Source of the DNA: JBBDWJ01 sp040902925
GTDB lineage: Bacteria > Acidobacteriota > Terriglobia > Bryobacterales > UBA6623
Length of the DNA: 5,374 bases
Reading direction: 5' to 3'
NCBI GenBank assembly: GCA_040902925.1
Contig: JBBDWJ010000134.1
Location: 1 to 5,374, forward strand
Shown here: piece by piece, positions 1-4,664 of the stretch
How the letters are laid out: each line of letters starts with the position of its first letter
Numbering within the stretch: position 1 is the stretch's first letter
Made by a program: the position numbers and the translations under genes
The notes under the pieces: model-generated
Databases searched by the model: none
What the model was told of the DNA's origin: nothing
What the model saw: only the letters and a program-made list of their open reading frames with translations

Positions 1-41
1 GGAAGCGCTTCGACAATTCTCATCTCCAAGGCCTTTGATCC
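1..41. other. Short leader upstream of the first permease; no gene assignable
   Basis: This stretch precedes the first permease start. It holds a weak Shine-Dalgarno-like AAGG at 28-31, about ten bases before the ATG at 42. Two plus frames close here: one with TGA at 36-38 and one with TGA at 43-45, which would overlap the ATG as ATGA. Either could be the tail of an upstream gene, but the visible 11-14 codons match nothing I recognise. No promoter can be supported from so little sequence. Confidence 0.4.
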
Positions 42-1277
42 ATGAGCAACCTATTTCAGGACCTTCGATTCGCCATCCGAAACTTACGCCGCAGCCGCGG
101 GCTGGTGGTGGCTGCTGTTTTCTCGCTCGCCATTGGAATTGGGGCGAACACCACGATCTACAGCGCGATCGATGCATTGCGCTCTCAGGAGCTGCCGTTT
201 GTCGAACCTGACCAGCTCGTCGTCGTGTGGCAATCGACTAGCCGGGGCAGGCCGCCGGTCGGCAGGCTGGGCAGCGGTGAGCGGCCGCCGAGCTACCAGG
301 TCGCCGCCGAAGTCGCCGAGACCGCGGCCGCGATCGAAGGCATTGGATTTACCGTCGGTGGGAACACGACCGTGCTTTCTGAACCGGACGAGTCCAGCCG
401 CATTCTGCCGGCGGAAGGCATCGACTTTGGCTTGCTGCGGATGCTAGGAACGGCCCCGGTTCTCGGCCGCGTTTACTCCCCGGGAGACCGGCTCGATACC
501 GTGGATCTCAAGGAGTCGCGCCCGATCGTTATCGGCTATCGCCTGTGGCAAGAGCGCTTCGGCGGCTCCCCGGACGCGCTCGGGGCGACTCTACGGATCG
601 GGGGCTATGAACGGCCTGTGATCGGCGTCATGCCGGAGGGCTTCCGCGTGGTCCCCGCGGGTACGCGCGCGACGGGCGAGGAGCCTCAGGTGTGGCTTGC
701 AACCGACCTGACTCGAGTCCCTGGCTCTGCCTTCATGATGCCGATACTGCGCGTGCGGGCCGGCACGGATCTGGATGAGCTGGCGACGGAAATCGAAGCT
801 CTCGGGCTGAGCGCGGCGCGTTCGTTCGGGGAAGACGTTGAAGGTTTTGGAATGCGCGTCGAGGGCCTTCAAAGCGTCTATTTTGGCGATATGGAGGCCT
901 CGTTCTTATTCTTGCTGGGCGCCGTCAGCTTCGTGCTGTTGATTGCCTGCGTCAACGTGGCCAATCTGCTACTTGCCCGCGGCAAGGAGCGCCGCAAGGA
1001 GCTCACGATTCGAGCGGCGCTGGGAGCGAAACGCGGCCGTCTCGTTGGGCAACTGCTCGCCGAGAGCCTGCTGCTGTCGTGCGCGGGCGGAGCTGTCGGG
1101 GTGCTGTTGGCGATGGGGGGCAATCAACTGGTATCGATCCTGGCTCCCGCCGAATTCCCCCCCGCGGTGCGGTCCCTTGCGATCAACCCCGCGGCTCTGC
1201 TTTTCACCGCGGCCGTCTCGATCCTGGTGTCGCCCTGTATCGGGCTACTGCCGGGCGCTGCGGGCATCGCGCGTTGA
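42..1277 (+). CDS. N-terminal half of ADOP permease 1 (411 residues, frameshifted end)
   Basis: TM1 spans about residues 20-45. A periplasmic core follows at about 50-280, with conserved family segments LLRMLGTAPVLGR (131-143), LWQERFGG (168-175) and VIGVMPEGFR (193-202). The first FtsX-type domain starts near residue 284. It has a TM at about 286-311 ending in NVANLLLARG, then the cytoplasmic motif RKELTIRAALGAKRGRL (318-334), a TM at about 336-360 and the start of another at about 384-403. The last seven residues (GAAGIAR) after P404 are out-of-frame translation and are not part of the family sequence. As read, the product would stop inside the fourth membrane segment and lack the whole second permease unit, so it is unlikely to function. 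Confidence 0.9.
   Translation: MSNLFQDLRFAIRNLRRSRGLVVAAVFSLAIGIGANTTIYSAIDALRSQELPFVEPDQLVVVWQSTSRGRPPVGRLGSGERPPSYQVAAEVAETAAAIEGIGFTVGGNTTVLSEPDESSRILPAEGIDFGLLRMLGTAPVLGRVYSPGDRLDTVDLKESRPIVIGYRLWQERFGGSPDALGATLRIGGYERPVIGVMPEGFRVVPAGTRATGEEPQVWLATDLTRVPGSAFMMPILRVRAGTDLDELATEIEALGLSAARSFGEDVEGFGMRVEGLQSVYFGDMEASFLFLLGAVSFVLLIACVNVANLLLARGKERRKELTIRAALGAKRGRLVGQLLAESLLLSCAGGAVGVLLAMGGNQLVSILAPAEFPPAVRSLAINPAALLFTAAVSILVSPCIGLLPGAAGIAR
1253..1255 (+). other. Frameshift site: probable extra G in a GGG run
   Basis: Reading CCG GCG CTG CGG instead of CCG GGC GCT GCG joins GLLP to ALRASRVDL. The joined segment from FTAAVS to ALR has 20 residues. My recollection of the family pattern in this TM (FTxxxSxLxGLLFGLAPALR) has the same spacing, so removal of exactly one base fits without any other gap. 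No slippery heptamer or following stem was seen that would suggest programmed frameshifting. Confidence 0.8.
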
Positions 1278-2598
1278 TCTCAATGAAGCGCTGAAAGAAG
1301 GCGGCAGGGGTTCCGCCGGATCGATGCGGAACTGGAGCCGGTCCGCTTTGCTGGTCTCCGAAATCAGCCTGTCGATGATTCTGCTGGTCGGGGCCGGTTG
1401 GATGATGCAGGGCTATCTGGAAGAGCGCTACGGCGACCCCGGCTTTGATTCCGAACGCCTGTTGACGGCGGGAATCAACCTCGAAGGAGCGAAATACTTC
1501 GAGAAAATCGAGAGAGATATGGGGCGCGTTTCACCGGAAAGCACGCTGTTCTTCGAACGGCTCGTCGAGGAAGTCCGCGCCATTCCGGGCGTCGAGGCGG
1601 CCGGCGCGATCAGCCGGCTGCCGACAGACACCGCCGGACCGTGGCGCGTGCGCCCGTTCAAGGTCGCGGGGCGGGAAGAAGAGGAGCCCATCCCGGTGGC
1701 GGCGTATTGCGAAGTCGATTCAGGCGCGCTCCAGGCCATGGACGTGCCTTTGCTGCGAGGCCGCTACATCTCGGCTCAAGACACGCGCGAAGCGGCATGG
1801 GTCGCGGTGATTAGCCGCAGCCTCGCGGAGCGCTATTTTCCCGGCGAGAATCCGATCGGGCGCAGCGTTCATGGCCAAGTCTTCGCCTCCGCGGCCGGCA
1901 TCACGGTCCCCGAAGAACGCTCGCGAGAAATTGTGGGCGTTGTGGGCGACCTGAAGTATCCGCCCACGCTCGGCACGTCGCAGGCGGCGATGTACGTTCC
2001 ACAGAGCCAGCATGAATGGGTGTACCCCGGCGGAACGGCCAATACCCACATCAGCAAGAAGCTCGTGATTCGCACCGCCCTCGCTGATCCGATGCGGCTT
2101 GCGCAACAGGTCCGCGAGGCCGCCGCCAAGATCGACTCGGAGCAGGCCGTCGAGTCGATCATCACCATGGAGGGCCGTTTCGACGCTTCCCCCACGGTCA
2201 CCGGCAGCCGCTTCGCGGCGCGGCTGTTCGGAGTTTTTGGTGCCTTGGCGCTGCTGTTGGCCATGTCGGGCACCTACGGCGTGATGTCGTATTTTGTCGC
2301 TCAGCGCAAACGGGAGTTCGGCATTCGGATGGCGCTTGGCGCCGACCGCTCCGATGTGATGACGCATGTGTTTCAGCGTCTGTTCAGACCCATCGCCGTG
2401 GGGATCGCGCTGGGGGCGCTCGGAGGCTTCCTGATCACCAAAGGGCTCAGCACTCAGTTTGTTGTTCGCCAGGGATCGGCGGATGTGCTGGTGCTGGCAG
2501 GGACGGCGCTATTGATGGCTCTGGTTGCAGCGGCGGCGGGGTTCTTCCCGGCGCTGCGGGCTACGCGGTCGACGCCTCATCTGGCCTTGGAAGAGTGA
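1255..2598 (+). CDS. C-terminal half of ADOP permease 1 (about 447 residues, no start of its own)
   Basis: Family sequence resumes at ALRASRVDLNEALKEGG directly after the frameshift. This is the conserved cytoplasmic stretch joining the two permease units. TM5 is SALLVSEISLSMILLVGAGW, followed by the second periplasmic core with VEEVRAIPGVEAAGAISRLP, GRYISAQDTR, ERYFPGENPIGR and IVGVVGDLKY. The final FtsX domain has a TM starting at FGVFGALALLLAMSGTYGVM, the motif RKREFGIRMALGADRSDV, and two more TMs before PALRATRSTPHLALEE. The same frame is open upstream to 943, but codons before 1255 encode arginine- and cysteine-rich out-of-frame sequence, so 943 is not a real start. The first in-frame ATG is at 1324, with only a poorly placed AGGGG before it, which argues against an independent gene. 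Confidence 0.9.
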   Translation, partial: ALRASRVDLNEALKEGGRGSAGSMRNWSRSALLVSEISLSMILLVGAGWMMQGYLEERYGDPGFDSERLLTAGINLEGAKYFEKIERDMGRVSPESTLFFERLVEEVRAIPGVEAAGAISRLPTDTAGPWRVRPFKVAGREEEEPIPVAAYCEVDSGALQAMDVPLLRGRYISAQDTREAAWVAVISRSLAERYFPGENPIGRSVHGQVFASAAGITVPEERSREIVGVVGDLKYPPTLGTSQAAMYVPQSQHEWVYPGGTANTHISKKLVIRTALADPMRLAQQVREAAAKIDSEQAVESIITMEGRFDASPTVTGSRFAARLFGVFGALALLLAMSGTYGVMSYFVAQRKREFGIRMALGADRSDVMTHVFQRLFRPIAVGIALGALGGFLITKGLSTQFVVRQGSADVLVLAGTALLMALVAAAAGFFPALRATRSTPHLALEE

Positions 2599-2747
2599 CC
2601 GGAACGGCGTGATCCGAGGAAAAGGGCCCGGCCCATAGCCATTAGTCGTACATTACGCCGGAAACAAAGCACCCAATTCCCAATCAGAAAAACAGGGTGG
2701 GAACGGACCAAGTTTCCGGCAGCTCGAAGGTTCGCTGCCACAGTCCA
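2599..2747. other. Intergenic region between convergent permease genes
   Basis: This separates the TGA of the plus-strand permease from the TAG of the minus-strand permease. It is more AT-rich than the flanking genes and contains no credible small ORF. The only visible structure is a nested inverted repeat in its right half. It must hold transcription ends for both genes if they are separate transcripts. Confidence 0.7.
2657..2720. terminator. Nested inverted repeat, possible bidirectional transcript end
   Basis: GCCGGAAAC at 2657-2665 is perfectly complementary to GTTTCCGGC at 2712-2720. Inside it, CACCC at 2670-2674 can pair with GGGTG at 2695-2699. The location between convergent stop codons suits a terminator acting on both strands. 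However, the outer loop is long (46 bases) and no T-tract follows on either strand, so it is not a classical Rho-independent terminator. It could equally be a transcript-stabilising structure or chance. Confidence 0.3.
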
Positions 2748-4661
2748 CTACTCGCAGCGCAAAGCTTCCATCGGGTTGACGCGCGTCGCTCTCCAGGCCG
2801 GGATGTAGCAGGCCGCGAACGCCACGCCGAGCAGCAGCGCCGGCACGGCGACGAACGTAGCCGTGTCGGTCGGAGTTACGCCGAACAGCAAACTCGATAG
2901 CACGCTGGTCAGCGCGAAGGCCGCGGCCATCCCGATGCCGGCCCCCGCAACCGCCAGCGTCATGCCCTGACCGACGATCATCCTGACGATCTGGCCGCGC
3001 TGTGCGCCGAGCGCCACGCGGATGCCGATCTCGTGAACGCGGCGCGTCACGGCATACGCGAGCACGCCGTAGATACCGATCGCTGCCAGCAGCAGGCCGA
3101 TCCCGGCGAATACGCTTAGCAAGAGCATGTTGAAGCGCTGCGGGGAGACGGAATCCGAAAGCATGCGGGCGAGCATGCGAACGCTCGACACCGGCTGGTT
3201 CCTATCGACCGCCCACACCTGCTGCCGCAGCGCGGGAACCAGGCTCAGCGGATCGCCAGCGCCGCGCACGACGAGCTGTCGGGGAAATGGAAACGGCCCC
3301 TCCTGCCCTCCCCAGGATGGCTGCAGGTAGGGAACATAGACCTCCGCATACGGCTCTTGAGTCAGCCCCTGATGCTTGACGTCGCCGACCATGCCCACGA
3401 CCGTCAGCCAGGGCCGCTCGGTGGGGCCCCTCCTGCGGAGCCGCTTGCCCAACGGATTCTCGTTCGGAAAGAAACGGCGCGCCATGGCGTGGTTGATGAT
3501 CGCCACGGTTTCACTGCCCGCGGCATCCTGGGGCGTGAACGGTCGCCCCTCGAGTAACGCAATCCCCATGGTTTCGAAATAGGCCGGACTCATCGAGCGA
3601 AACTCCGCGTCGAGCTTCGGTTCCGATGCAGCCGCGTCGCGGCCCTCGATTTCGAAACCGCCGCCGCCCGAACCCTCCAATGGGAAATGGCTCACCACGG
3701 CAGCGCTGCGCACTCCCGGCAACGCTTCAGCGCGTTCGAGCACCTGGCGGAAATAGGCCACGCGCGCCTCGGATTCGGGATAGGCGGACTGCGGTGGAGC
3801 GATATCCATAGCCAGCACGTTCTCGGCGCGAAAGCCCGGCTCGACCGACTGCACTGCCTGAAACGTGCGGATGAGCAGCGCGGCGCCGATCACCAGCACG
3901 AGCGCGACGGCCATTTCCGCCACCACGAGCGCGCTGCGTAGCCTGCCGCCAGCCGCCCCGCCGGTGGTCGAGCGGCTCGATTCCCTAAGCGATTCGTTCA
4001 GATCGGGCCGCGAGATTTGCAGCGCCGGCGCCATCCCGAAGACCACGCCGGTCAGCGCCGAAATCAATCCCGCGAACGCCAGCACGGGCAGATGCATTCC
4101 GGATTCCCGCACGCGAGGAATATCCTGCGGTGCGAGGCTGACGAGCAATTCCGTGCCCCAGTACGCCAGCACGATTCCCAGAGCGCTGCCGAACAACGCC
4201 AACAGCAGGCTTTGGGTGAGGATCTGGCGAATCAGCCGCAGCCGGCCCGCGCCGAGAGCCGCGCGAATGGCCATCTCTCGCGATTGCTGCGTCACGCGGG
4301 CGAGCAGAAGATTCGCCACGTTGGCGCAGGCGATCAGCAGCACGCAAGCCACCGCGCCGAACACGATCCAAAGCGCCTGGCTCACGCCGCCCACCAGATC
4401 GCTTTGCAACGGAGTCACGCGCGCGCCCCAACCCTTCGCCTCGGGAAAGTCCCCCTCGACTCCGCGGGCGATCACATCGAGCTTAGCCTGCACCTCAGAA
4501 AGCGACGAGCCGGGCTTGAGCCGCGCGATCACACTGAGAAAATGCGAGCCGTAGTCGGAAGCAGCGGCCGCGTCGAAGGCCAGCGGCCGCAGGATGAACT
4601 CGCTACTAGGCATTGCCAGGCGGTCGGGCGTACGAAACCCGGCGGGCATGACGCCGACGAC
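2748..4661 (-). CDS. Main body of ADOP permease 2, downstream of the amber stop (633 residues from first ATG)
   Basis: Family sequence resumes immediately after the stop with VVGVMPAGFR. Counting from the ATG at 4649, the rest of periplasmic core 1 is residues 1-90. A TM at 95-118 ends NVANLLLAR, followed by the cytoplasmic motif REMAIRAALGAGRLRLI (124-140). TMs lie at about 145-172 and 186-209, and the linker is PALQISRPDLNESLRES. TM5 is at 239-262, with core 2 at about 265-500, including AEALPGVRSAAVVSHFPL, ARRFFPNENPLGKRL and VVGMVGDVKHQGL. The last FtsX unit is at 507-620 with GIYGVLAYAVTRRVHEIGIR and VALGAQRGQIVRMIVGQG, ending ATRVNPMEALRCE. The ATG at 4647-4649 has no Shine-Dalgarno-like sequence and begins in mid-domain, so independent translation of this part is improbable. 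Confidence 0.9.
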   Translation of the reverse strand, partial: VVGVMPAGFRTPDRLAMPSSEFILRPLAFDAAAASDYGSHFLSVIARLKPGSSLSEVQAKLDVIARGVEGDFPEAKGWGARVTPLQSDLVGGVSQALWIVFGAVACVLLIACANVANLLLARVTQQSREMAIRAALGAGRLRLIRQILTQSLLLALFGSALGIVLAYWGTELLVSLAPQDIPRVRESGMHLPVLAFAGLISALTGVVFGMAPALQISRPDLNESLRESSRSTTGGAAGGRLRSALVVAEMAVALVLVIGAALLIRTFQAVQSVEPGFRAENVLAMDIAPPQSAYPESEARVAYFRQVLERAEALPGVRSAAVVSHFPLEGSGGGGFEIEGRDAAASEPKLDAEFRSMSPAYFETMGIALLEGRPFTPQDAAGSETVAIINHAMARRFFPNENPLGKRLRRRGPTERPWLTVVGMVGDVKHQGLTQEPYAEVYVPYLQPSWGGQEGPFPFPRQLVVRGAGDPLSLVPALRQQVWAVDRNQPVSSVRMLARMLSDSVSPQRFNMLLLSVFAGIGLLLAAIGIYGVLAYAVTRRVHEIGIRVALGAQRGQIVRMIVGQGMTLAVAGAGIGMAAAFALTSVLSSLLFGVTPTDTATFVAVPALLLGVAFAACYIPAWRATRVNPMEALRCE

Positions 4662-4664
4662 CTA
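4662..4664 (-). other. In-frame amber (TAG) stop inside ADOP permease 2
   Basis: The codon lies between LDGHSH and VVGVMPAGF, a strongly conserved block where relatives commonly have T, E or Q. A single base change from GAG or CAG would produce it. The gene's own terminal stop at 2748-2750, placed exactly where the family ends (EALRCE), is also TAG. So TAG appears to act as a stop here and recoding is unlikely. Confidence 0.9.

Larger units (their letters stand above)
42..2598 (+). pseudogene. ADOP-family (MacB/FtsX-like duplicated) ABC permease, split by a one-base frameshift
   Basis: This gene encodes an inner-membrane protein of the acidobacterial duplicated orphan permease family. Such proteins contain two tandem MacB-type units, each a periplasmic core domain followed by an FtsX-type membrane domain. 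They are presumed to work like MacB mechanotransmission permeases, but the substrate is unknown and no ATPase gene is nearby. The N-terminus has the family hallmarks: DLRFAIRNL, then TM1 with IGIGANTTIYS, then LPFVEPDQLV. Coding identity moves from the frame of the ATG at 42 to the next frame at the GGG run 1253-1255. Omitting one G gives 404 + 447 = 851 residues, close to the usual 800-880. ATG 42 was chosen because DLRxAxRxL normally lies a few residues from the family start. The C-terminus, ending LALEE and TGA, departs from the common DPMxALRxE ending. It could be a true pseudogene or an intact gene with a sequencing error. Confidence 0.92.

Noticed and set aside
1..45. C-terminus of an upstream gene (possibly another ADOP or a PadR-type regulator)
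   Set aside because: Two frames end here and one starts EALRQF, which faintly recalls an ADOP tail but has no stop nearby. Too few codons are visible to support any of them.
943..1254. N-terminal extension of the second plus-strand open frame beginning at 943
   Set aside because: These codons are out of frame with the conserved FtsX domain read from the 42 start. The R/C/W-rich translation is not a protein domain.
1245..1290. Programmed ribosomal frameshift in permease 1
   Set aside because: There is no slippery heptamer, internal Shine-Dalgarno stimulator at proper spacing, or downstream stem visible, and the family is not known for programmed frameshifting.
1720..2367. 215-codon minus-strand open frame opposite permease 1
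   Set aside because: It is antisense to the second periplasmic core and last FtsX unit of permease 1. Composition is typical of a shadow frame and there is no recognisable motif.
2625..2640. GGGCCCGGCCC-like palindrome as a terminator stem
   Set aside because: The two arms abut with only one base between them, so no hairpin loop can form, and no T-tract follows.
3865..4554. 229-codon plus-strand open frame rich in S, A, R and T
   Set aside because: It is another antisense shadow of permease 2 and overlaps a further shadow frame on the same strand. There is no RBS or family signature.
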